Position numbers and translations under genes: made by a program
The notes under the pieces: model-generated
The model's input: only the letters and a program-made list of their open reading frames with translations
Told to the model about the DNA's origin: nothing
The model's database searches: none
Assembly: GCF_015680405.1 (NCBI RefSeq)
Contig: NZ_JADLJS010000007.1
Span: forward strand, 62,001 to 126,000
Length of the DNA stretch: 64,000 nucleotides
From: Pseudomonas pudica
GTDB lineage: Bacteria; Pseudomonadota; Gammaproteobacteria; Pseudomonadales; Pseudomonadaceae
Direction: 5' to 3'
Shown here: positions 1-8,900 of the stretch, piece by piece
Layout: the number at the start of each line of letters is the position of its first letter
Position numbering within the stretch: the stretch's first letter is position 1

Positions 1-2406
1 GGCCAGGCGGGTATTGAGGTCCAGCCCTTGCGGCCCGACCTCCATCGCCTTGGCCACGCGCTCGACGCGCAATGCCTCGATAGGCGCCGCCTGACCATGA
101 CGGGCAGTGGCCATGGCGCATGCCAGGGCGTTCTGCCGCGGGTCGACCACAGCCCGCACGAAGCCGTCATGCAGGGCATGCCAGCGGTTTTCGTGGGTGT
201 ACTGGTCGGTGGCCAGCAGCTCCTGCGGAGTGGCGTATTCCTCGGGGATGAGGAACAGCTTCTCGTCCTTGGCCGCCAGGCCCAGGCGGGTGCGGCTGGA
301 GATCACCGAAACCGGAATCGACAGCACCAGCGAACCAACGATTGGCGCCAGCCACCACAGGAAGCTTGGGTTCAGCCAGGCCACCAGCGCCGCCCAGGCA
401 ATGCCCAACAGGGTCTGCGGGCCGTGGCGGCGCACCGCTTCGCTCCACGGAGTGGAGTCGTCGTCACGCTGCGGCGAGTTCCAGGTCGCGGCCCAGCCGA
501 GGAACGCGGCCAGCACGAAGCGAGTGTGGAAGATCATGCGCACCGGTGCCAGCAGCATGGAGAAAAGCATCTCCATCAGCATCGACAGGGTGACCTTGAT
601 GCGCCCGCCAAACTCGGTCGCGCCCTTGGCCCAGATCAGGATGACGCTGAGCAGCTTGGGCAGGAACAGCAGCACGATGGTGGTGGAGAACAGCGCCACG
701 GCCTTCTCCGGATGCCACTGCGGCCACAGCGGGTAGAGCTGGTACGGCTCGATGAAGTACTGCGGCTCCATCAGCGTGTTGGTCGCCAGCAGCGCGGTCG
801 ACAGCACCAGGAACAGGAACCACAGCGGTGCCGACAGGTACGACATCACCCCGGTGAGGAACACCGCACGGTGCACCGGGTGCATGCCCTTGACCAGGAA
901 CAGGCGGAAGTTCATCAGGTTGCCGTGGCACCAGCGGCGGTCGCGCTTGAGCTCGTCGAGCAGGTTCGGCGGCAGTTCTTCGTAGCTGCCCGGCAGGTCG
1001 TAGGCAATCCACACGCCCCAGCCGGCACGGCGCATCAGCGCAGCTTCGACGAAGTCGTGGGAGAGGATTGCACCAGCGAACGCACCCTTGCCCGGCAACG
1101 GCGCCAGGGCGCAGTGCTCGATGAACGGCTTCATGCGGATGATCGCGTTGTGGCCCCAGTAGTGCGACTCGCCCAGCTGCCAGAAGTGCAGGCCGGCGGT
1201 GAACAGCGGGCCATACACGCGGGTGGCGAACTGCTGCAGGCGCGCATACAAGGTATCCATGCCCGAAGCCTTCGGCCCGGTCTGGATGATGCCGGCGTCC
1301 GGGTTGGCCTCCATCAGGCGCACCAGGCTGCTCAGGCACTCGCCGCTCATGACGCTGTCGGCGTCGAGTACGACCATGTATTTGTATTCGCCGCCCCAAC
1401 GACGGCAGAAGTCGTCGAGGTTGCCGCTCTTGCGCTTCACCCGGCGCCGACGGCGGCGGTAGAAGATGCGGCCGAAGCCTTTGGTTTCGCGGCACACGTC
1501 CAGCCAGGCCTGTTGTTCGGCCACGGCGATGTCGGTGTCGTTGGTGTCGCTGAGCACGAAGAAGTCGAATCGGTCGAGGTTGCCGCTGGCGGCCACCGAT
1601 TCGAACGTTGCGCGCAGGCCGGCGAACACACGTGGCACGTCTTCGTTGCAGATCGGCATCACCAACGCGGTACGCGCCTCGGGCGCGATCGGCTCGTTGC
1701 CTGCACTGCTACCCGATATCTTGTACTTGTCACGCCCGGTGAGCAGCTCGAGGAAGCCCATCAGCGCGGTCCAGAAGCCCGCCGATACCCAGCAGAACAG
1801 GATGCCGAAGAGAACCAGGATGGACGTCTGCAAGGCATACGGCCAAACCTGTACCACGGTGTCCCACAGCGGCTGGTTGACGACTTCGTCAAAGTCCACG
1901 AACGACCAGCCTTGGTACGGCAGGATGCCCTTCATGTACCAGCCGGCAACGATGGTCTGGCCGATCATCAGCGCCAGCAGGATGTAACGGCGGATCGAGC
2001 CGACCGTGCGCCAGCGGGCTGGCGGCAGCTCGCGCTTGGGCGGCTGCGGGGCGTTGGTGCGACCGGTCATGCGCCGCCACATGCGAATCAGCACGTTGGT
2101 GCGCCATGGCTCGGGCACGACCTTGGTGCGCTTGATCGGCGGTGCGATCTTCAGGCACAGGCGGCCACTGCCGTCGACGCCAAGCATTTCGGCGTCTTCC
2201 AGCTCGGCGGCGCTGCCTACGGTCAGGCGCGGGCCCACCGAGGCCTGCACGGCCTCGGCAGAGCTAGCGGCCGGGTTGGCCGCCAGGCGTTGGTGCAGCT
2301 CACTGAAGGACGTGCAGCTGGCGAGTTCCGCACGCTGCTCGTCGCTCAGTGGTAGGTGGGCCAGGTACTCGCGAAGCGATTCCGGCCTTGCGCTTGAGTT
2401 ACTCAT
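1..2406 (-). CDS. opgH: Glucan biosynthesis glucosyltransferase H (3' end cut by window)
   Basis: Inner-membrane family-2 glycosyltransferase that polymerises UDP-glucose into the linear beta-1,2 backbone of osmoregulated periplasmic glucans. The visible 802 codons begin [10 protein letters not shown] and run off the window start, so roughly the last 50 residues of a protein of about 850 are missing. Hydrophobic segments occur near residues 135-210 and again after about residue 510. The catalytic Asp motif VVLDADSVM lies near residue 347 and the RRW motif (KRDRRWCHG) near 485, both typical of processive GT2 enzymes. Its ATG overlaps the opgG stop by 8 bp, so the two are translationally coupled. 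No frameshift is seen. Identification is firm; only the C-terminus cannot be checked. Confidence 0.95.
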   Translation of the reverse strand, partial: MSNSSARPESLREYLAHLPLSDEQRAELASCTSFSELHQRLAANPAASSAEAVQASVGPRLTVGSAAELEDAEMLGVDGSGRLCLKIAPPIKRTKVVPEPWRTNVLIRMWRRMTGRTNAPQPPKRELPPARWRTVGSIRRYILLALMIGQTIVAGWYMKGILPYQGWSFVDFDEVVNQPLWDTVVQVWPYALQTSILVLFGILFCWVSAGFWTALMGFLELLTGRDKYKISGSSAGNEPIAPEARTALVMPICNEDVPRVFAGLRATFESVAASGNLDRFDFFVLSDTNDTDIAVAEQQAWLDVCRETKGFGRIFYRRRRRRVKRKSGNLDDFCRRWGGEYKYMVVLDADSVMSGECLSSLVRLMEANPDAGIIQTGPKASGMDTLYARLQQFATRVYGPLFTAGLHFWQLGESHYWGHNAIIRMKPFIEHCALAPLPGKGAFAGAILSHDFVEAALMRRAGWGVWIAYDLPGSYEELPPNLLDELKRDRRWCHGNLMNFRLFLVKGMHPVHRAVFLTGVMSYLSAPLWFLFLVLSTALLATNTLMEPQYFIEPYQLYPLWPQWHPEKAVALFSTTIVLLFLPKLLSVILIWAKGATEFGGRIKVTLSMLMEMLFSMLLAPVRMIFHTRFVLAAFLGWAATWNSPQRDDDSTPWSEAVRRHGPQTLLGIAWAALVAWLNPSFLWWLAPIVGSLVLSIPVSVISSRTRLGLAAKDEKLFLIPEEYATPQELLATDQYTHENRWHALHDGFVRAVVDPRQNALACAMATARHGQAAPIEALRVERVAKAMEVGPQGLDLNTRLA

Positions 2407-4120
2407 CGGCAGGCAACTGATAGCTCCAGGTCTCGGTCAGCACCTTCTCGGTGGTGGCCGGGGTCCCGTTGGTGGGCGCCGCATCGGCGGCAGGTTGTTC
2501 GGCCTTGGCGGCTTTCTCGGCCTTGGCTTGCTTGGCTGCAGCCTTGTCCTGGTTGGCGTCCTTGGCAGGCTTGGCGGCTTCGACCGGCACGTCACGCACC
2601 AGCGCGGCACGCATTTCGGTCGATTTGTTGGCTTCCTTGACCTTCAAACGAAGGGTCAGGCGCCAGCCCTTGGTCTCAGGGTTATAGCGCAGGTTGTTCT
2701 CGACCACCTCGGCATTGTCGCCCACGCTGATCTGGCTGCGCACGGCGGTATCTTCCGGCAGGGCGGCCAGCGTCGGGCCGGCGAAGTCGACCAGGAAGGC
2801 CACGCTGCCGTCTGGCTGGCGGATCAGGTTGGACTGCTTGACGTCGCCGGTGGAACGCAGGGTCTGCTTGACCCAGCCCAGCTCTGGAGCCTGGAACTTC
2901 GGCTCGTCGATGGTCCAGTGCAGGCGGTAGGCGTACTCGAATGGCTTGCCTGGCTCAGGCAGCTTTTCCGGGCTCCAGAAGGCCACGATGTTGTCGTTGG
3001 TCTCGTCGGCAGTCGGGATTTCGACCAGGTCGACGGTGCCCTTGCCCCAGTCACCCTTCGGCTCGATCCAGGCGCTCGGGCGCTTCTGGTAGTTGTCGTC
3101 GAGGTCTTCATAGTCGCTGAAGGCACGCTGGCGCTGCATCAGGCCGAAACCACGCGGGTTCTCGACACTGAAGTTGCTCACGGCCAGGTGTTTCGGGTTG
3201 TTCAGCGGGCGCCACAGCCACTCGCCGTTGCCGGCATGGATCGACAGGCCTTCGGAGTCGTGCAGGGCCGGGCGGTAGTTGAGGACCTTGGACGGCTGGT
3301 TGGGGCCGAACAGGTACATGCTGGTCAGCGGGGCAATGCCCAGGCGGCTGACATGGTCACGCAGGAAGACGCGGGACTGCACGTCGACCACGGTGTCGTT
3401 GCCTGGGCGCAGGATCAGCTTGTAGGCACCGGTGGAGCGTGGCGAGTCCAGCAAGGCGTAGATGACCAGGTGCTTGTCGGCCGGCTTGGGCTTCTCGACC
3501 CAGAACTCGGTGAAGCGCGGGAATTCCTCGCCCGACGGCAGTGCGGTGTCGATGGCCAGGCCACGGGCCGACAGGCCGTACACGTGGCCCTTGCCGACCA
3601 CGCGGAAGTAGCTGGCGCCAAGCAAGGTCATGATCTCGTCCTGCTTGTCGGCCTTGTTGATCGGGTACAACACACGGAAGCCGGCGTAACCGAGGTTCTT
3701 GGTGGTTTCCGGGTCGTGTGGCACGTCACCGAACTCGAAACGGCTCGGGTCGTACTTGATTTCCTCGACCTTGGTGGCGGTGACCTGGTTGATCTTCACC
3801 GGGGTGTCGAAGTGCATGCCCTGGTGATAGAACGACAGCTTGAATGGGGTCTTGTCCTTGGCCCACTCGGCCTTTTCCTGCAGGAAATGAATCTTCTGGT
3901 AGTCCGCGAACTTCATGTCGCGGAATACGGCCGGCAGGTTGCTTTTCGGTGCTTCGTACTTCTGGCCGGCCAGATCCTTTGCCTTGGCTGCAACATCGTC
4001 AAGATTGAATGCCCACAGCTGGCCCGCGCTCATCAGGCCGACCACTGCCACACTGGCCATCAGGGCCTTGCGCAGCCCGGTACCGGGGATTCTTGATGCT
4101 TTTTGGGGACTAACAATCAC
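2399..4120 (-). CDS. opgG: Periplasmic glucan biosynthesis protein G
   Basis: Periplasmic protein needed, with OpgH, to make branched osmoregulated periplasmic glucans. I chose the GTG at 4120 ([13 protein letters not shown]) because GAGGG sits 7 nt upstream and a good Sec signal follows: basic RKALM, a hydrophobic core, and predicted cleavage after QLWA, before FNLDD. The reading frame stays open further upstream, but that part lacks a signal peptide. The mature part begins [21 protein letters not shown], as in MdoG proteins. The 573-aa product is longer than E. coli OpgG (about 511 aa), mostly because of an Ala/Lys-rich insert near residues 505-545 ([15 protein letters not shown]). First gene of the opgGH operon; the promoter should lie in 4121-4343. 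Confidence 0.95.
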   Translation of the reverse strand: MIVSPQKASRIPGTGLRKALMASVAVVGLMSAGQLWAFNLDDVAAKAKDLAGQKYEAPKSNLPAVFRDMKFADYQKIHFLQEKAEWAKDKTPFKLSFYHQGMHFDTPVKINQVTATKVEEIKYDPSRFEFGDVPHDPETTKNLGYAGFRVLYPINKADKQDEIMTLLGASYFRVVGKGHVYGLSARGLAIDTALPSGEEFPRFTEFWVEKPKPADKHLVIYALLDSPRSTGAYKLILRPGNDTVVDVQSRVFLRDHVSRLGIAPLTSMYLFGPNQPSKVLNYRPALHDSEGLSIHAGNGEWLWRPLNNPKHLAVSNFSVENPRGFGLMQRQRAFSDYEDLDDNYQKRPSAWIEPKGDWGKGTVDLVEIPTADETNDNIVAFWSPEKLPEPGKPFEYAYRLHWTIDEPKFQAPELGWVKQTLRSTGDVKQSNLIRQPDGSVAFLVDFAGPTLAALPEDTAVRSQISVGDNAEVVENNLRYNPETKGWRLTLRLKVKEANKSTEMRAALVRDVPVEAAKPAKDANQDKAAAKQAKAEKAAKAEQPAADAAPTNGTPATTEKVLTETWSYQLPADE

Positions 4121-4343
4121 GAGCAACCCTCGCCGAAAACAGATCATGAAACCAACGGCCAGCGACAAATGCCGGGTTGGCGAGCACTGTTCGGACCCCG
4201 TGAGGGCGTAATGATTCCCCAAACGGATCCAGACAGTACTCGAGTCAGAGTGAAACGAACCTGCGAACGCAGGTCCATGCAGCGCGCGATTATCCAGCAG
4301 GTCGCGTGACAACGCATCAGGCTGGAACAACTATTTATCGTAC

Positions 4344-4377
4344 AAAACCCCTTGTTTTCCTGTGAACAAGGGGTTTT
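4344..4377. terminator. Bidirectional rho-independent terminator
   Basis: A 13-bp perfect inverted repeat, AAAACCCCTTGTT / AACAAGGGGTTTT, has an 8-nt loop and runs of T on both strands. It ends the pip-dtd transcript on the minus strand and insulates the opgGH promoter region. The remaining bases between 4121 and 4343 hold the opgG leader and promoter; I see no clear sigma-70 boxes there. Confidence 0.85.
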
Positions 4378-4383
4378 TTATAC

Positions 4384-4821
4384 TCACATTTGTAACATAA
4401 ATGTTACGGGGCCATCATTGACCAGGTGCACCTGCATGTCTGCCCCGAAACGGCCGCTTGCCACATTGGCGTGCCGGGCCTTCGCCTGCTGCAAAAGATA
4501 GTCGAACAACTCGGCGCCGAGGGCCGGTGGCGCTGCTGTCGAAAAGCTCGGGCGCATGCCGTTGCGGGTGTCCGCCGCCAGGGTGAACTGCGACACCAGC
4601 AACAAACCTCCCCCGACATCCTTGAGCGACAGGTTCATCTTGCCCTGCTCGTCGCTGAACACCCGGTAGTTCAACAGCTTGTGCAACAGTTTGTCGGCCT
4701 GCTCACGGGAATCTTCAGGCTCGACGGCCACCAGTACCAGTAACCCCTGGTCGATTGCACCCACTACCTCCCCCGCCACCTCCACCCGTGCGCCACGCAC
4801 ACGCTGCAATAGGCCCCTCAT
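4384..4821 (-). CDS. dtd: D-aminoacyl-tRNA deacylase
   Basis: Cytoplasmic proofreading enzyme that hydrolyses D-amino acids (notably D-Tyr) from mischarged tRNA. The 145-aa length is the standard DTD fold size. Both family signatures are present: SQFTLAAD near residue 77 and the C-terminal NDGPVTFML (a GP-containing cross-subunit motif). Its ATG at 4821 overlaps the pip TGA in an ATGA junction, so it is the second gene of a pip-dtd operon, and a strong hairpin follows its stop. Confidence 0.95.
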   Translation of the reverse strand: MRGLLQRVRGARVEVAGEVVGAIDQGLLVLVAVEPEDSREQADKLLHKLLNYRVFSDEQGKMNLSLKDVGGGLLLVSQFTLAADTRNGMRPSFSTAAPPALGAELFDYLLQQAKARHANVASGRFGADMQVHLVNDGPVTFMLQM

Positions 4822-5789
4822 GCTTCTTCCAGGGGCAGGTCGAGCAGGCGCCGGGCCATCTGGTCGGCGGCACGCACCAGGGCATCGGTGATGCCCGGCT
4901 CGGAAGCGGCGTGGCCAGCGTCACGGATCACCTTCAGCTCGCTGTTCGGCCAGGCCTGGTGCAACGCCCAAGCGTTGTCCAGCGGGCAGATCACATCATA
5001 GCGGCCATGCACGATCACCGCCGGCAGGTGGGCGATCTTTGGCAGATCGCGGATCAGCTGGTCCGGCTCGAGGAAGGCATTGTTCATGAAATAGTGGCAT
5101 TCGATACGGGCGATCGACAGCGCGCGCTGCGGCTCGGAGAAACGGTCGACCACCAGCGGGTTGGGGCGAAGGGTGGCGGTACGGCCTTCCCAGGTGGACC
5201 AGGCCTTGGCCGCGTGCATCTGGGCGATCTGGTCGTTGCCGGTAAGGCGCTTGTGGAATGCCGTGACCAGGTCACCACGCTCCTCTGGCGGGATTGGCGC
5301 AATGTAGTCCTGCCAGTAATCGGGGAACAGCCGGCTGGCGCCTTCCTGGTAGAACCACTGGATCTCCTGAGGCCTGCACAGGAAGATGCCGCGCAGGATC
5401 AGGCCATGCACCCGCTCGGGGTGGGTCTGGGCGTAGGCCAGGGCCAGCGTGGAGCCCCACGAACCGCCGAACAGCACCCACTTGTCGATGCCAAGGTGCT
5501 CGCGGATGCGCTCGAGGTCCTCGACCAGGTGCCAGGTGGTGTTGTTCTCCAGGCTTGCGTGCGGCGTGGAACGGCCACAGCCGCGCTGGTCGAAAGTGAT
5601 TATGCGGTACAGGGTCGGGTCGAAGTAGCAGCGGCTCTGGGCGTCGCAACCGGCGCCCGGGCCGCCGTGGATGAACACCACCGGCAGACCTTCTGGCGAG
5701 CCGCTTTCGTCGACATACAGCACATGCGGCGCTTCCACGGCCAGATCGTGCCGGGCGTAGGGTTTGATCTGCGGGTACAGGGTCTGCAT
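4818..5789 (-). CDS. pip: Proline iminopeptidase
   Basis: Cytoplasmic alpha/beta-hydrolase (peptidase S33) that releases N-terminal proline from peptides. The 323-aa product starts at ATG 5789 ([11 protein letters not shown]), preceded by GGAG at 8 nt. An upstream in-frame ATG would add 34 residues unlike the family. Features seen: the oxyanion loop HGGPGAGC near residue 41, the nucleophile elbow [17 protein letters not shown] near 113, the acid in [14 protein letters not shown] and the histidine in DAGHAASEP near the C-terminus. Its stop overlaps the dtd start by 4 bp. It is divergent from the giant gene at 5961, with 171 bp between the two starts. Confidence 0.96.
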   Translation of the reverse strand: MQTLYPQIKPYARHDLAVEAPHVLYVDESGSPEGLPVVFIHGGPGAGCDAQSRCYFDPTLYRIITFDQRGCGRSTPHASLENNTTWHLVEDLERIREHLGIDKWVLFGGSWGSTLALAYAQTHPERVHGLILRGIFLCRPQEIQWFYQEGASRLFPDYWQDYIAPIPPEERGDLVTAFHKRLTGNDQIAQMHAAKAWSTWEGRTATLRPNPLVVDRFSEPQRALSIARIECHYFMNNAFLEPDQLIRDLPKIAHLPAVIVHGRYDVICPLDNAWALHQAWPNSELKVIRDAGHAASEPGITDALVRAADQMARRLLDLPLEEA

Positions 5790-5960
5790 TGCGCACTCCG
5801 TGTGAGGATTATTCGGCCGTGGGCCATCATAAACCTGAATTGCGCTTTGAGCACTGCCCGCGCTTATGCCACCGCACGGCAAGGGGCACATATATCTACC
5901 TCCAGCAACTCAGGCAGGCCCGCGATAGTCCCTCGCCCCAAATCAAGCAAGGGCCTCGCC

Positions 5961-8900
5961 ATGCCAACTGCAGTCACTGCCGTGCCTAGTGCTCATTACG
6001 CCACCATCGAGCGCAGAATCCCCACCTGGCTCAAGCACGCTCCACCAGAAACCCACCGTGCGATGCGCAACTGGCATCAGCCCCCTGCTTGGCTGGCGAT
6101 GGCCCTCCAGCAACAACCGGAAGTCGCCAAGGCATGGCAGGTAGAACACGCACGCCACCGCGAGCACCAGGTACAGGTGCACAAGCTTTTCGAACAGCTT
6201 CCCACCCTGGAAACTTACGCCACCAAGGCACTCACCGAAGCCATAAAGCAGCGATTCAGGCTTGACCTGGATGTGCGCAACACTTACCTCGTCGATGCCC
6301 GCCTGATCGAAACGACCAACGCCGTCGACAGCCGCCAGGCCGTCGACCGGGCTACACGCTCGCTGCTGCAGTGCGCCTTGCACAACTTCGACCGTGACGC
6401 CACCGCCGAACATGGCATGGACGCGCCCGCCTCCCTGCTCAAGCGGTCGGTCATCGTCGATCACCGCCGCTTCATGGGCACCGTGCCGATCATCAATACA
6501 CTGGATATCGCCGCCGAAGATTTCGCCGACTTGTGTCGCACGCTGGATATCGGCGGCAAGTACCATGAACAGGTACATGCCATCTATTACCCGGCGGCCA
6601 CGCTTTCACTCGGCGCCGATGAAGCTGCACTGGCCGTTTATGAAACCCTGGGGCGTGCCGAGGTCTCGGCATTCCGGCAATCCCTGCATTTCGCCCGCCT
6701 CAAGGGTGATATCAGCGAAGCACTCTATTGCGCCGCTCTTGCAACACCACTTGACCAGGTGCCATCGCCCTCTTCGCCGGTGACGTTCAGCTTGCTCGAC
6801 CTGTGGGAAGCCGAGCTGACCGGCGTTGTGCTCATTACCCTGCAAACTGAAGGGCATCAGGCCGTGGCGCTGTACATTCCTGAAGACAGCACGACGCCCC
6901 TCAAGGAGTTCGCCAGCCAGCAAGCCGTGCACGACGAATTGCGCGACAGGCTACAGACCGATATCGGCTATCTGGACAGGCACCTCGCCGACCGCGACAA
7001 GGCGTCTATAACCACCCGCCTGAAAGACCGGCTCATGCCCCTCGCCTGGAGTGCCCGCGGCTTGCATGAACGTGTAATGGACCCGCATGCCACCCTGTAC
7101 CCGGTCATGAGGCCTTTCAGCCACGCCTTCCAAGGCGTGATGGCTTTCCAGAAGGCCCAGCGTCATGAGAAGGATGTGCTGTTCCACGCCACTCCGACCG
7201 AAATCGTCGACCGGCGCACAACGCAAGCCCACCGGGAATTGGTTGCCGGCCGCGTGCTTACGGCCTTGAACATCGCCGGCTTCTTCGTGCCAGGGCTTGG
7301 CGAGGCAATGCTTGCCGTTTGCCTGGCCCAGCTGGCCCATGAGGTGTATGAAGGGATCGACGCCTGGAAAAACGACGAGCGTGACACTGCCTATGGCTAT
7401 CTGGTCGATGTGATCGAAAACGTGGCCGTCATGGCCGCCCTCGCCGCAGCAGCCAGGGCATTGGGGGGCTCACGGGGCAGCGAAAGCGGCACGGCGCCGG
7501 AAGGGCCGGAGACAGAAGAGCGAGCGGGCGCGGAGCCAGAGATAGCCCGTATTCCTGTAGAAACGCCTTCATTCATCGAAGAACTGGAAAGCGTGGAAAC
7601 AGCCGATGGTCAGATACGGTTGTGGAAACCCGACCTGACGCCCTACCAGAGCTCCGAAATGCTGCCCCATGACCTGGTACCGGACGAACTGGGCCTACGG
7701 CATCACCAAGGGAAACGCTGGCTGGTACTGCAGGGCAATCAGTACATCGTCAGCCAAGCGCCAACGACAGGTGAATATCGTTTGCAACACCCTGCAAGTC
7801 CTCGCCGTTACCAGCCGCCAATGCGGCACAACGGTGCCGGAGCATGGTTGCACGTTACGGATAAGCCACTGAGCTGGTCGGGCATGACACTCCTGCGCCG
7901 CATCGGCCACTTGAGTGCGCACTTCGATGAGCCGACGCTGCAGCAGATTGTCACCATCAGTGGCGTACACGAAGACGAGCTGCGCCGAACCTTGGCCGAA
8001 AGCCGGCGGCTGCCCGCCTTGCTGGAAGACACCCTGCAACGCTTCAAGCTGGACGAAACAATCCGCCAGCTAGCAGACGAGAGCACTCGGCCAGCTGAGT
8101 TTTACAGGGCCTACGCCGGCCTTTCGCGCAACCTGGCACCGGGCGCCGAGGCGATCCAGAGAGCGTATCCGAAATTGCCGCCAGCAGTCGCCGATGAGCT
8201 GGCGCGCGAGGCCAGTGCCAACGAACTGAAGATGCTCGACAACGGCAAGGTACCAATACGCCTTGCCGAGGAAGTGCGCATCTACCAGCAACAAATTCGC
8301 CTTGCCCGCGCCCGCGAAGGGCTGTACCTGTCCAGCGTGCCGAACTGGGATAGCGACCTGTTGATCATGCATATGCTAGAACGCTTGCCAGGCTGGCCTG
8401 CGCAGACCAGGCTCCGGCTGCTCCAGCGCATGTTCTGGCCGACCCAGGCTCATGCCATAGGCACGCCTGACACCTACCCAGTCAAGACCATCACCCATGC
8501 CCAAGCAGGGTACATCGTCCACGACCAGAGTCTGCCCAGTGCGGTGGTCAAGGTGCATCCAAGCCTTTTCGCTGCATTGTACGAGGCACTACCAGCGGCC
8601 ATGGCAAGCATGGACGTCACCGATCAGCAAGCGCTGCAGCGCCTTGTACAGGAGAGCCCGTTGCCGCCCCGCCCGGCCCTGAGGATGCTACTGGGCATGC
8701 AGCCCGTACGTCCTGGCTACCGTTCTCCCATGCGCCTGGCCGATGGCCGCCTGGGCTACCCGCTCAGTGGCGGCGGCCCGGCCACCCATGGCATCACCCG
8801 CCAGCGCCTGCTGGAAGCTATCGAAGCCACAGGGCTCGCCGCACGTACCGGCCGCTCAGCGGATCAGATTCTGCTGGCACTTGCCAGCCGCGGCCGTACG

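Noticed and set aside
28..2355. Long open frame on the plus strand (775 codons)
   Set aside because: It is antisense to opgH, whose minus-strand frame has clear glycosyltransferase motifs. High-GC DNA gives long shadow frames.
4755..5960. N-terminal extension of the first giant gene to 4755
   Set aside because: The frame stays open, but the extension is antisense to pip, has low-complexity composition, and the start at 5961 has a ribosome site and fits the family N-terminus.
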